Assembly: GCA_937925095.1 (NCBI GenBank) | Contig: CALEXX010000059.1 | Coordinates: 1 to 30,384, forward strand | Direction: 5' to 3' | DNA length: 30,384 nt | Origin: an uncultured Leptotrichia sp. | Lineage (GTDB): Bacteria; Fusobacteriota; Fusobacteriia; Fusobacteriales; Leptotrichiaceae | Shown here: piece after piece, positions 1 to 8,426 of the stretch | Layout: each line of letters begins with the position of its first letter | Position numbering within the stretch: the stretch's first letter is position 1 | Made by a program: the position numbers and the translations under genes | The notes under the pieces: model-generated | Databases searched by the model: none | What the model was told of the DNA's origin: nothing | Seen by the model: the letters and a program-made list of their open reading frames with translations, nothing else

Positions 1-846
1 AAATCAAATTATACTAAAATAAAATATGTATTGGATAAAGTAATAAACTATTTAGATGAAAATGAAAAAAATACAGCGGAAATAAGTAAGAAATTTAAGG
101 AACAAATAGAAAATTCAAAAGAACAAATAAATAATAAAATAATAGATTTAGAAAATAAATTTTATAAAATAAAATCGAAGACCTTAAATAATTTTGTAAA
201 TACGACTACAAAAAAAATGTATGATTATATAGATTGCGATATAACTAAATCAGAATTAGAAAGGAAATTAAAAGAAAAAATAATTAAAAATCAGACTGTA
301 ATTGAAAAAGAGTTTAAAGAAAAAAGTGATGAAAATATAGCTGAATTTAAAGAAGCTATAAAAGAAATAGCTAATAATTTAAAAAAATATTTAGAAAATA
401 TCTTATCTTATAATTTTAAATTTAATAGTACAGATGATTTTAAAATAAATTTAGATATAGATATAGGAATAAAAATAGGGAAATTAATAATGGTTATAAT
501 AGGGGGAATTTTGATGTTTTGGAATCCAATAGGATGGATTGGAATGATTTTAGGAGCGATAAGTATTTTTTTAGGAGTAATAGATGCTGTTGGTAGTTTT
601 TTTAGTAAAGAATATAAGAAAGCTCAGCAAAGAAAAAGTGTAGATAGAAATATAAAAAATATTGTTGAAAAATTGAATGGAAAAATAGATGAAAAAATAG
701 ATGAAGTAATGTTTGAAATAAAAGATAAAATGAAGTATATAACTCACGAATTGGAAATACCATTAAATCAAATAATGAAAATAAATGAAGAATTATCAAC
801 AACTAAAAATCAAATAATGAAAATAAGTAAAGAAAAAATAAAATAA
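1..846 (+). CDS. C-terminal part of a dynamin-like membrane protein, candidate LeoBC (5' end outside window)
   Basis: The frame is open from the first base, and the first candidate start (TTG at 31) has no ribosome binding site, so the gene almost certainly begins upstream. The visible ~280 residues are charged helices, then two closely spaced hydrophobic segments joined by a WNPIGW turn (about residues 150-190 counted from base 31), then more coiled coil. This is the expected layout of the stalk and membrane-binding paddle of a bacterial dynamin; any GTPase domain would lie outside the window. The stop is 12 bases before the LeoA-type GTPase gene, so the two are probably co-transcribed. Assignment as the LeoBC partner rests on this neighbourhood and the helix-hydrophobic-helix layout, not on a motif. 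It could also be an unrelated coiled-coil membrane protein. Codon use is very AT-rich, with CAA favoured over CAG for glutamine. Confidence 0.6.
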   Translation, partial: KSNYTKIKYVLDKVINYLDENEKNTAEISKKFKEQIENSKEQINNKIIDLENKFYKIKSKTLNNFVNTTTKKMYDYIDCDITKSELERKLKEKIIKNQTVIEKEFKEKSDENIAEFKEAIKEIANNLKKYLENILSYNFKFNSTDDFKINLDIDIGIKIGKLIMVIIGGILMFWNPIGWIGMILGAISIFLGVIDAVGSFFSKEYKKAQQRKSVDRNIKNIVEKLNGKIDEKIDEVMFEIKDKMKYITHELEIPLNQIMKINEELSTTKNQIMKISKEKIK

Positions 847-858
847 AGGAGTTCAATT

Positions 859-2550
859 ATGGAAAAAACAATTTTAGAATTTGAAAGTAAAAAAGAAAAG
901 TTAATAAATCTTTTAAAAGAACTTCAAGAATTTCTATTGAAAGGAAAGGAACTAGATATTGAAATAGATGAGAAAATGATAAAGAAAATAGAAAGATCTT
1001 TAGAAAAAATAGAAGATGAAAAATTAAAAGTGGCACTAATTGGAGGATTTTCAGAAGGGAAAACTTCTATAGCAGCAGCATGGCTTGAAAAATATGATAA
1101 ATCTTCAATGAAAATTAGTCAACGAGAATCATCAAACGAGGTTGTAGTTTATGAAGTGGATGATAAAATAGTTTTAATAGATACTCCTGGATTATTTGGA
1201 TTTAAAGAAACAGAAGATAAAAAAGAAAAATATAAAGAAATAACAAAAAAATATGTAAGTGAAGCACATATAGTATTATATATTATGAACTCAACTAATC
1301 CAATAAAAGAAAGCCATAAAGAAGATTTGATATGGTTGTTTAGAACACTTGATTTACTTTCTAGAACAGTTTTTGTATTGAGTAGATTTGATGAAGTTTC
1401 TGATGTAGAAGATGAAAATGATTATCAGTATAACTTAGCTATAAAGAAACAAAATGTTATTCAAAGATTAAAAGATATGATTTGTTTAGATGAACAAGAA
1501 ATTAAAGATATTCTAATTACTGGAGTATCGGCTAATCCTTTTAATCAAGGGATAGAAGAATATTGGTTAGATAATTTAGAAGAATATAAAGTATTATCCA
1601 AAATTGCAATATTACAAAATGCTACTTTTGAAATAATAGAAAAAAATGAAGGAGTATCCTCTCTTATTTTAGAAACTGAAAAAACTATAATAAAAGATAT
1701 CATGGGAAGAGAGGTACCTAAACAAATAATTAAAAATAATGAATTGGAAAAAAGTATTAAAGGATGGGATGAAATAAGTTTAAAATTAGAAAATAGATTA
1801 AAGAAAACAGAAAATGAAATAGTAAAAGTAAGACAGGAATTAAAAACGTTTATATTAGAATATTATAGTAAACTGATATTACAAAATGAAGGAACAGAAC
1901 TTGAAACATTTAATGAATTTTATCAAAAAGAAATTGGTAAGGATGGAATTAACATTTCTGAAAAAGTAAAAATAGAATTTGAAAGACAAATAAATACTGT
2001 TAAAATAGAATTGGATACTATCAAACTTGAAATGGATGCTGAAATAAAAAATTTTAATACAACTTTAAATTCTTTAGGAAAAGAAGGAGTTAGTTTTATA
2101 GCTAAAGGAAATTTTATTAATAATGTTGCTGTTTTGGGTGTAAGAGATGGAATTGTAAATATTGGAAAAATTTTTGGACAAGATATTGGTCAATTTTTAA
2201 AATTTAAACCTTGGGGTGCCGTTAATCTAGCCAAAGGATTAAATAATGCACTAATAGGAGTTGGTTTTGCATTTGAAGCATGGAATCAAGTAGATAAACA
2301 ACTTCAAATAGAAAAATTTAACAATAATAAAAAAATAATTACAGAATTTTTTGAAGAGCAACGAAAAGAATTAATAGAACAAATTGATTCAAGAGAATTT
2401 TTTGAAGAACATTTTTCTAATTATATTTTATTAAAAGAAGAGCTAAATAATTCAAAAAAAGAAATAGAAAAATTAAAAAAATATAGAACAGAGTTTATAG
2501 AATGGAATCAACAAGGTAAAAGGGTAATGGAAAAATTAAATCAATTATAA
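859..2550 (+). CDS. leoA: LeoA/HP0731-type dynamin-like GTPase
   Basis: Predicted to bind and hydrolyse GTP and remodel membranes. A helical N-terminus (about 1-55) leads into a GTPase domain. Its P-loop GGFSEGKTS (residues 62-70) fits GxxxxGKT, DTPG (108-111) is the G3 motif, and SRFD (175-178) stands in for the usual T/NKxD of G4. Long coiled coils follow, broken by a moderately hydrophobic glycine-rich stretch at about 410-475 that could be the membrane-contacting tip, and the tail is again coiled coil. The 563-residue length matches the LeoA family, known from enterotoxigenic E. coli and Helicobacter HP0731. The AGGAG site at 847-851 supports this ATG. With the gene upstream it resembles the two-gene Eleos anti-phage system; that role is inferred from family and gene pairing. 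A different dynamin-family role, such as vesicle release, remains possible. Confidence 0.8.
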   Translation: MEKTILEFESKKEKLINLLKELQEFLLKGKELDIEIDEKMIKKIERSLEKIEDEKLKVALIGGFSEGKTSIAAAWLEKYDKSSMKISQRESSNEVVVYEVDDKIVLIDTPGLFGFKETEDKKEKYKEITKKYVSEAHIVLYIMNSTNPIKESHKEDLIWLFRTLDLLSRTVFVLSRFDEVSDVEDENDYQYNLAIKKQNVIQRLKDMICLDEQEIKDILITGVSANPFNQGIEEYWLDNLEEYKVLSKIAILQNATFEIIEKNEGVSSLILETEKTIIKDIMGREVPKQIIKNNELEKSIKGWDEISLKLENRLKKTENEIVKVRQELKTFILEYYSKLILQNEGTELETFNEFYQKEIGKDGINISEKVKIEFERQINTVKIELDTIKLEMDAEIKNFNTTLNSLGKEGVSFIAKGNFINNVAVLGVRDGIVNIGKIFGQDIGQFLKFKPWGAVNLAKGLNNALIGVGFAFEAWNQVDKQLQIEKFNNNKKIITEFFEEQRKELIEQIDSREFFEEHFSNYILLKEELNNSKKEIEKLKKYRTEFIEWNQQGKRVMEKLNQL

Positions 2551-2584
2551 AATTTTACTCTATGTAATAATTTATAAAATAAAG

Positions 2585-2637
2585 AAGTATTTTGAACTTA
2601 CATATTTTTTTAATAATAATTCAAAATACTTTTTTTA
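2585..2637 (+). terminator. Rho-independent terminator after the dynamin-like pair
   Basis: A perfect 12-bp inverted repeat (AAGTATTTTGAA at 2585-2596, complement at 2620-2631) with a 23-base loop is followed by seven T residues (2630-2636). It ends transcription of the dynamin-like genes before the aromatic operon promoter. The stem is AT-rich, as expected in this genome. Confidence 0.7.
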
Positions 2638-2657
2638 TTATAAATTATACTTATTTA

Positions 2658-2686
2658 TTGTAAAATCCACGTTTTTAGTTTATAAT
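2658..2686 (+). promoter_or_regulatory. Promoter of the aromatic amino acid cluster
   Basis: TTGTAA (2658-2663) and TATAAT (2681-2686) are separated by exactly 17 bases, a near-consensus housekeeping promoter. It lies just after the terminator and about 25 bases before the start of the chorismate mutase gene, so the leader is very short. I saw no room for a leader-peptide attenuator. Confidence 0.65.
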
Positions 2687-2711
2687 ATTCAGAGAAATGC
2701 AGGTGATATAA

Positions 2712-3881
2712 ATGAAAAAACTTGATTTAGGAGAAATTAGGAACAGAATAGATCATATTGACAGAAAATTAGTTGAATTGATAGAAGAAAGAATGGAAAT
2801 TGTAAAGGAAGTTGCGTTATATAAAAAAGAAAATGGCATGAAAATATTCGACAGAAAAAGGGAAGAGGAAGTAGTAAATAAAAATCTTTCAAATGTCAAG
2901 AGCGAAGAGCTGAAACATTATATAGAAGGCATACTTAAGGATATAATGGATTCCAGCAAGGAATATCAGAAGTTTAAAATAGGTAGTCCAAAAGAATATG
3001 TAAATGATCTGAATTTTAATGGGAAAAAGCTTGGATATACAGGGGTTCCAGGGGCATATGCATATGAAGTGATGGTTAATCTGCTGAAAAATAGTAAAAA
3101 TTCAGAAGGTCATATGGGAGCCGAGGCTGAGGAGATTTTAAATTTTAACACCCACAGAGAACTTGTGGAAGGAGTTGAAGCTGGAAAGGTTGACTTTGCA
3201 ATTCTTCCAATAGAAAATTCAATAGTGGGGGAAGTAAGAGACAGTATAGACCTTATAAATAAACGTAATATTTATATTGTCGGGGAAGTAAAACATAAAA
3301 TAGAGCACAATCTTCTTGGAATCAAGGGAAGTAAAATAACTGATATAAAAAGAGTTTATTCCCATGAACAGGCACTTATGCAATGTTCAGAATTTTTAGG
3401 AAAGTATCCTGAATGGGAAAAAATAAGAATGAGCAATACAGCACTTAGTGCAAAATATATAGGAGATACAGGAAATAAGGAAAATGCATGTATTGCCAAT
3501 ATGGAAACAAGGAAAATGTACAATCTGGAATTGCTGAAGCCGGATATAAACAACGAAAAAGAAAATTTCACAAGATTTTTTATTGTTTCAAATAAAAATC
3601 TTATTTGTGAAAACAGTGAAAAAATAAGTATCATTATAAGTACAAAAAATGAGGCGGGAGCACTTATGAAGCTACTCAGGGTATTTTCAGATTACGGTCT
3701 GAATATGGTGAATTTAAAGTCAAGACCGAAAACAAATAAGCCTTGGGAATACTATTTCTATATAGATTTTGAAGGAAATCTGGAAGAGGAAAAAGTTGAA
3801 AAAGCTTTGGAAGAAATAAGAGAAAAGTCCATATATTTACAAATTTTAGGAAATTATAAGGTATATAACGTAGAAATTTAA
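2712..3881 (+). CDS. pheA: Bifunctional chorismate mutase/prephenate dehydratase (P-protein)
   Basis: Converts chorismate to prephenate and then to phenylpyruvate, the committed branch to phenylalanine, in the cytoplasm. Residues 1-85 form an AroQ-class chorismate mutase with the expected basic residues and the DRKREE motif (47-52). Prephenate dehydratase spans about 105-295, with GYTGVPGAYA (108-117), LPIENS (165-170) and TRF (287-289) near the catalytic site. A C-terminal ACT domain (about 303-389) has GAL (316-318) and KSRP (336-339, usually ESRP), the phenylalanine-binding elements, so feedback inhibition by phenylalanine is likely. The length of 389 residues is normal for the fused P-protein. 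AGGTGA at 2701-2706 supports the ATG. It is the first gene of a cluster that also makes shikimate-pathway enzymes. Confidence 0.92.
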   Translation: MKKLDLGEIRNRIDHIDRKLVELIEERMEIVKEVALYKKENGMKIFDRKREEEVVNKNLSNVKSEELKHYIEGILKDIMDSSKEYQKFKIGSPKEYVNDLNFNGKKLGYTGVPGAYAYEVMVNLLKNSKNSEGHMGAEAEEILNFNTHRELVEGVEAGKVDFAILPIENSIVGEVRDSIDLINKRNIYIVGEVKHKIEHNLLGIKGSKITDIKRVYSHEQALMQCSEFLGKYPEWEKIRMSNTALSAKYIGDTGNKENACIANMETRKMYNLELLKPDINNEKENFTRFFIVSNKNLICENSEKISIIISTKNEAGALMKLLRVFSDYGLNMVNLKSRPKTNKPWEYYFYIDFEGNLEEEKVEKALEEIREKSIYLQILGNYKVYNVEI

Positions 3882-3902
3882 TGAAAAATGATAGGAAAAA
3901 GT

Positions 3903-4649
3903 ATGAGATTAGATAGATTTTTAGCCAATTCAGGCGTAGGAACAAGAAAAGAAGTAAAAGATATATTAAAAAAAAGAAAAATAAAAGTAAATGATGTTAT
4001 AATGTTAGACGGGAGCGTTCACGTAAATGAAAATGAGGATATTGTAAAGTATAATGATGAAGTTATAAATTACAGACCTTTTGTATATATAATGATGAAC
4101 AAACCTGACGGAGTAATTTCAGCAACAGAAGATAAGGAACATAAGACGGTTATAGATTTACTGGGAAACAATTACAGGACATATAGCCTTTTTCCTGTAG
4201 GTAGACTTGATATAGATACTGAAGGGCTTCTAATTCTTACAAATGACGGGATTCTTACTCATAATCTGCTTGCTCCAAATAAACATGTGGATAAAAAGTA
4301 TTATGTGGAGCTGAGAGATCCTGTAACAGAAGAAGCTATTGAAAAACTTGAAGCAGGAATTGAGCTTGAAGTTGACTTTGTTACGAAAAATGCTAAAGTT
4401 GAGGTAATTGAAAATAGTGAAGAGCCGATAAATAAAAAAACAGGAGAAAGAAATCCAAGTAAAGCCTATATTACAATAAGTGAAGGAAAATATCACCAGG
4501 TTAAAAGAATGTTCAAGGCTGTAAATAACAAGGTGGAATATCTGAAAAGAATTCAGATGGGAAATCTGGTGCTTGATGAAAACTTAAAAATAGGAGAATA
4601 TAGGGAACTTACTGAAAAGGAACTGAAAATACTAAAAAATGAAAAATAA
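3903..4649 (+). CDS. rsuA: 16S rRNA pseudouridine synthase, RsuA/RluB family
   Basis: Isomerises a uridine in ribosomal RNA to pseudouridine; RsuA itself modifies U516 of 16S rRNA. An S4 RNA-binding domain covers about residues 1-50 (MRLDRFLANSGVGTR). The catalytic domain contains NKPDG and GRLDIDTEGLL, with the catalytic Asp at 103. Aspartate-threonine-glutamate after the catalytic motif is closer to RsuA (DIDT) than to RluB (usually VNT), but the substrate is inferred. An in-frame ATG lies at 3888, but AGGA at 3893-3896 sits ideally before the ATG at 3903 and MRLD is the usual family N-terminus, so I chose 3903. The gene starts 21 bases after pheA ends. Confidence 0.85.
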   Translation: MRLDRFLANSGVGTRKEVKDILKKRKIKVNDVIMLDGSVHVNENEDIVKYNDEVINYRPFVYIMMNKPDGVISATEDKEHKTVIDLLGNNYRTYSLFPVGRLDIDTEGLLILTNDGILTHNLLAPNKHVDKKYYVELRDPVTEEAIEKLEAGIELEVDFVTKNAKVEVIENSEEPINKKTGERNPSKAYITISEGKYHQVKRMFKAVNNKVEYLKRIQMGNLVLDENLKIGEYRELTEKELKILKNEK

Positions 4650-4670
4650 GATTTTTTGGAAGGGAGAAAA

Positions 4671-5486
4671 ATGAAAAAACTGGGACTTCTAGGAGAAAAG
4701 CTGGGACATAGCTATTCGAAGGAAATTCATGAAATATTTTTTAAACTTACAGGAAAAGATGCAAGTTATAAGCTAATTGAGAAAGAAATGGAGGATATAC
4801 CTTCTTTTATGCAGGAACTGCGTGAAGGTAAACTTGACGGAGTAAACGTTACAATTCCATATAAGAATGAAGTAATGAATTATATGGACAATATTTCAGA
4901 CTCTGCGAAAAAAATAGGGGCAGTAAATACAATAACTGTTAAAAATGGAAAACTTATCGGGGATAACACTGATTATTTTGGATTTTTAAAAACTTTGCAG
5001 CAGAATGATATTAATGTAAAGGATGGAAAAATCCTCATGCTGGGAACAGGTGGAGCGGCAAAGGCTGTGTATAATGTTCTTATAGATGAAGGAGCTAAAA
5101 ATATATATTTGGCTACAATATCAGAAAATGATTCTTTTGAAATAAGAAAAGGAGATAGGCTTATACACTATTCTGAAATAAGAAATGTGAGAAATGTAAA
5201 CCTGATTGTAAACTGTACGCCGGTAGGGATGTATCCTGCTGTAAATATGACACCTCTGGAAGAAGTGAATATGATAAACACTGACTGTGTAGTGGATATA
5301 ATATATAATCCTGAAGAAACGGTTCTCATGAAAAAATATAAGGAAAGAAATGTAAAAGCTGTAAATGGTCTTACAATGCTTATATTTCAGGCAATAAAAT
5401 CAGAAGAAATATGGAATGATGAAAAATATGATGATGAAGTTCTGAAAAAAGTTCATGAAAAATTATCAGAAAAACTTTACAAATAA
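4671..5486 (+). CDS. aroE: Shikimate dehydrogenase
   Basis: Reduces 3-dehydroshikimate to shikimate with NADPH, the fourth step of the shikimate pathway. The N-terminal substrate domain has the shikimate-binding serines in GHSYSK (12-17), the catalytic lysine in TIPYK (Lys65) and aspartate in NTD (Asp101). The nucleotide-binding domain has the glycine loop GTGGAA (125-130) and the family motif NCTPVGM. At 271 residues it is full length. The frame opens at TTG 4656, but GGAAGGGA (4658-4665) before ATG 4671 marks the real start. Predicted start and motif spacing then agree with typical AroE. It follows the pseudouridine synthase by 21 bases and is part of the same plus-strand unit. Confidence 0.93.
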   Translation: MKKLGLLGEKLGHSYSKEIHEIFFKLTGKDASYKLIEKEMEDIPSFMQELREGKLDGVNVTIPYKNEVMNYMDNISDSAKKIGAVNTITVKNGKLIGDNTDYFGFLKTLQQNDINVKDGKILMLGTGGAAKAVYNVLIDEGAKNIYLATISENDSFEIRKGDRLIHYSEIRNVRNVNLIVNCTPVGMYPAVNMTPLEEVNMINTDCVVDIIYNPEETVLMKKYKERNVKAVNGLTMLIFQAIKSEEIWNDEKYDDEVLKKVHEKLSEKLYK

Positions 5487-5512
5487 ATAAAAATAAGGGA
5501 AGGTAAGTAATA

Positions 5513-6373
5513 ATGAAAAAAATAATATTAACAACTTTAATGGGAATATCTTTAATAGGATTTTCCCTTACAAATAAGGAAATAATAGAGCAGGGGGGAG
5601 TAAGACAGAAACAGACTTTTGATAAGTATTTTAATGGAAATTCAGGAAATACTAGAAGGGATTCAAATCTTTTAAATAGAGTGTATCCTGAAATTATTCT
5701 TGGATTATACAATAGAAATAAGCAGACATTTGATAATGAAATTACAAGACTTGGAAAAATGAAGGACGGAAGAAAAAATATATTGAGACCTCTATTGCCA
5801 AGTTTTAATGAATATATTAATGAAAATTCGGTTTTTACAAAGAATTTTCTGAAAAACTTTTTAGAAGAAAAGGATGATTTTCAGTCATATATTTACACTG
5901 CAACTTCTATAAGTCTTGAAAATTTTTACTTAAATATGAATACATTGCTGGAAGCAGAAAAAAATGAAAGTTCATTAGAAGAAAATGTAGATACGGTAAT
6001 GGATTATTTGTATCATAGTGGAGATGAGAAAACGAAGGAAGATTATGTTAAAATGAGTAATAGCGAGCTTGACAGACTTGTTTCAAATGAATTTGCAAAA
6101 CTGAATGCTGAAATAGATAAAAAAATGTATTCTGGAAGCAGCAGAGCCAGAAGTAATGGAAACAGTGTAAAATCAAGTTTAAGAAAAACTGAAAAATTAT
6201 ACAGTAAATATCAGGAAAATTTTGATGCCTATATAAACAGTTCACGTTTAAAGGCTGAATCAAAAGAAAAAATAAAAAAGATGATAAGATTTGAAAAATT
6301 ATCTGATTTAAAATTTTTAATACAAAGTTTAAAAACACCGGAGGTAGAAAAAAATGAGCAACAGCAGCAATAA
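5513..6373 (+). CDS. Exported helical protein of unknown function
   Basis: I do not recognise a family. The N-terminus MKKIILTTLMGISLIGFS is a typical Sec signal peptide (about 20 residues) without a lipobox, so the product is probably periplasmic or loosely envelope-bound. The remaining 265 residues are charged, predicted mostly helical, cysteine-free after the signal, and contain a serine/arginine/asparagine-rich patch at about residues 203-215. The tail ends in a short glutamine run. GGAAGG at 5500-5505 precedes the ATG. The 3' end overlaps the next gene by 20 bases, so the two are probably translationally coupled. It sits inside the aromatic amino acid cluster between aroE and aroK, but nothing in the sequence ties it to that pathway. 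Confidence 0.75.
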   Translation: MKKIILTTLMGISLIGFSLTNKEIIEQGGVRQKQTFDKYFNGNSGNTRRDSNLLNRVYPEIILGLYNRNKQTFDNEITRLGKMKDGRKNILRPLLPSFNEYINENSVFTKNFLKNFLEEKDDFQSYIYTATSISLENFYLNMNTLLEAEKNESSLEENVDTVMDYLYHSGDEKTKEDYVKMSNSELDRLVSNEFAKLNAEIDKKMYSGSSRARSNGNSVKSSLRKTEKLYSKYQENFDAYINSSRLKAESKEKIKKMIRFEKLSDLKFLIQSLKTPEVEKNEQQQQ

Positions 6374-7097
6374 TGGAGATAACAGATATATGGCAGTAGA
6401 TAGGGAAATATATAAGGAAGTGGATGACTTTTCAGCTGAAGTTCTGGATGGGGATGAACTTCTGAAATATGTGGAAGCAAGAAGAGGTTTTTTTAACAAT
6501 CCTGAAAAAACAGTACAGAAATATTTTGTACCTGGAGAAATTAAAGAAGACCTTGTAACTTATGGAGATTTCTATTATCATTATATGGCAAAATACAGTA
6601 AAGGATATTTGTATAAAATTGGACATACAGGATATACAGATGGTTTTAGACAATTACTTGAAAAATACAGTCTGGATCCGGATTTGCTGGATATAAACTG
6701 GGAAAATGTAAAGAAAAAGGAAGCAACGTATGAAACGGATCTTGTGGATGTACTTTTTGCAATGATAAATTATGAAATAGGAAAACATGGATATACAATG
6801 TTTGGAGTAAATATGGGATTTGATTCGATTATATACTTTATTGTAAAGGAAGATTCATATGAAAAAAGAATAAAGAAAAGCTATAATTTATTTACATTGT
6901 TTGATCTTGAATTTCTGGAAAATATTTACAATGAAATATACGAAGTAACAGGGGATTTAGGAATAGAAAAAATAAAAGTTGGAGATTTCCTTGAGAAAAA
7001 GGAAGATGGATTCCATACAATGTTTAAAAACAAGGCTTCAAATATTGTTGTAAATGACATTGATGAAAATAATGAAAAATTAATGCTGATTCTGTAA
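6354..7097 (+). CDS. Unknown cytoplasmic protein coupled to the exported protein upstream
   Basis: A 247-residue acidic protein with no signal peptide or membrane segment; I do not recognise its family. Aromatic residues are frequent (several YY, FF and FxY clusters), and the C-terminal part alternates hydrophobic strands with acidic helices, suggesting one compact alpha/beta domain. The start overlaps the end of the upstream gene by 20 bases, and a strong GGAGG (6340-6344) lies within that gene, typical of translational coupling. The pairing of an exported and a cytoplasmic unknown suggests a joint function. The next gene starts about 80 bases further on. Confidence 0.75.
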   Translation: MSNSSNNGDNRYMAVDREIYKEVDDFSAEVLDGDELLKYVEARRGFFNNPEKTVQKYFVPGEIKEDLVTYGDFYYHYMAKYSKGYLYKIGHTGYTDGFRQLLEKYSLDPDLLDINWENVKKKEATYETDLVDVLFAMINYEIGKHGYTMFGVNMGFDSIIYFIVKEDSYEKRIKKSYNLFTLFDLEFLENIYNEIYEVTGDLGIEKIKVGDFLEKKEDGFHTMFKNKASNIVVNDIDENNEKLMLIL

Positions 7098-7179
7098 TTG
7101 TTCACAAAGTAAAAGTCTATTTTATGAAACAACTTTACAGATGCTAAATATACAAGAGTTTAATAACGAAGGAGAAAGA

Positions 7180-7368
7180 ATGTTTGATTTTGAAAATGGT
7201 GATATAAACATAATGCTAAGCATGATAAATATGAAATTGAGAGACGAATTTTCAAGTCTTGAAAGCTTTGCAAATTATTATTCCCTTTCAAAGGAAGAAA
7301 TTATAAAAAGACTGGAAGAAAAAGGATATCAGTACAACGAAAATGAAAATCAGTTTAAAAGAGTGTAG
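7180..7368 (+). CDS. Small DUF4250-type protein
   Basis: A 62-residue protein matching the DUF4250 pattern as I remember it: a short N-terminal strand, MLSMINMKLRDEF near the start, a helix-turn-helix-like middle (SLESFANYYSLSKEEI) and a C-terminal GYQYNENENQF. Its function is unknown; the layout suggests a small nucleic-acid-binding or regulatory protein, which is inference. The frame also opens at ATG 7141, but GGAG at 7171-7174 before ATG 7180 and the family N-terminus favour the shorter form. It ends 3 bases before the shikimate kinase start, so the two genes are probably coupled. Confidence 0.75.
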   Translation: MFDFENGDINIMLSMINMKLRDEFSSLESFANYYSLSKEEIIKRLEEKGYQYNENENQFKRV

Positions 7369-7371
7369 AAT

Positions 7372-7890
7372 ATGGAAAATATAAAAATAAATAGAAATAT
7401 AGTCCTTATAGGAATGCCTGCAAGTGGGAAAAGTACAATAGGAAAACTTCTTTCAAAAAAGATAAATTATGAGTACTATGATGCGGATAAATATCTGGAA
7501 AGAAAAGAAAATATAAAAATAAGTACTTTGTTTTCAGAAAAAGGGGAAGAGTATTTTAGAAATCTGGAAACAAAATATTTAAGAGAACTTTCTCAGAAAA
7601 ATGGAATAATAATTTCTACAGGTGGCGGAGCAGTAAAGCGTGAAGAAAATATGAAAATACTTAAGGAAAAAGGTATAGTTGTATTCCTGAGCAGGAAAAT
7701 AGAGGATATAGCGAAGGAAAACCATGAAGCAAGACCTCTTCTGAAGGATATAAATAATATTTATAAATTATATGATGAAAGAATAGAACTTTATAAGAGA
7801 TATTCTGACATTATTATAGAAAATAACGGAACATTACAGGAAGTTACAGACAGGACAGCTGAAGAGATAGAAAAGATTTTTACAAAATAA
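7372..7890 (+). CDS. aroK: Shikimate kinase
   Basis: Phosphorylates shikimate to shikimate 3-phosphate with ATP. The Walker A loop is GMPASGKST (14-22). DAD (37-39), with the shikimate- and Mg-contacting aspartates, Arg63 in YFRNLE, and GGG (84-86) form the substrate site. Arg121 in ARPLL is the lid arginine, and Arg137 lies in the C-terminal helix. The length of 172 residues is standard. It begins 3 bases after the DUF4250 gene and has only a weak purine stretch (AAAGAG) before the ATG, fitting coupled translation. aroE and aroQ flank it in the same cluster. Confidence 0.92.
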   Translation: MENIKINRNIVLIGMPASGKSTIGKLLSKKINYEYYDADKYLERKENIKISTLFSEKGEEYFRNLETKYLRELSQKNGIIISTGGGAVKREENMKILKEKGIVVFLSRKIEDIAKENHEARPLLKDINNIYKLYDERIELYKRYSDIIIENNGTLQEVTDRTAEEIEKIFTK

Positions 7891-7913
7891 TCTTATGTAA
7901 TGGAAAGGAAGAA

Positions 7914-8354
7914 ATGAAAAAAATATTTATTATAAATGGGCCAAATTTAAATTTTCTCGGAATAAGGGAAACAGGAATTTATGGAAATGATAATTATGAT
8001 TCCTTATGTAGTTACATTCAGGAAAAATTTCGTGATAAAAATATAAAAATAGAAATTTTTCAGTCAAATTATGAAGGTAGGATAATAGATATTATTCAAA
8101 ATGCATATTATGAAAAGATTGACGGGATTGTTATCAATCCAGGTGCTTACACCCATTACAGCTATGCAATCCACGATGCAATAAAATCAGTATCTATTCC
8201 AACAGTTGAAGTACATCTGAGTGATATTCACAAAAGGGAAGACTTCAGAAAAATTTCAGTGACTGCCCCTGCCTGTGTACTTCAAATATATGGAAAAGGT
8301 AAAGAAGGATATGTAGAAGCTGTTGAATATATTATGAAATCTTTTGAAAAATAG
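7914..8354 (+). CDS. aroQ: Type II 3-dehydroquinate dehydratase
   Basis: Removes water from 3-dehydroquinate to give 3-dehydroshikimate, the step before aroE. The fold-defining start KIFIINGPNLNFLGIRE and the catalytic tyrosine in GIYG are present. NPGAYTHYSYAIHDA and EVHLSDIHKREDFR supply the substrate-binding asparagine, the catalytic histidine and the arginine of the active site. Length (146 residues) is normal for the small dodecameric type II enzyme. SDIH replaces the more common SNIH, a conservative change. GGAAAGGA before the ATG is a good ribosome binding site. It follows aroK by 23 bases. Confidence 0.92.
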   Translation: MKKIFIINGPNLNFLGIRETGIYGNDNYDSLCSYIQEKFRDKNIKIEIFQSNYEGRIIDIIQNAYYEKIDGIVINPGAYTHYSYAIHDAIKSVSIPTVEVHLSDIHKREDFRKISVTAPACVLQIYGKGKEGYVEAVEYIMKSFEK

Positions 8355-8426
8355 ATAAATATTTTATTTTTGTAGTATTCGTAGTTTGTCTGTGTATCGT
8401 ATTTTATATTAATAGTGAGGAGAAAT

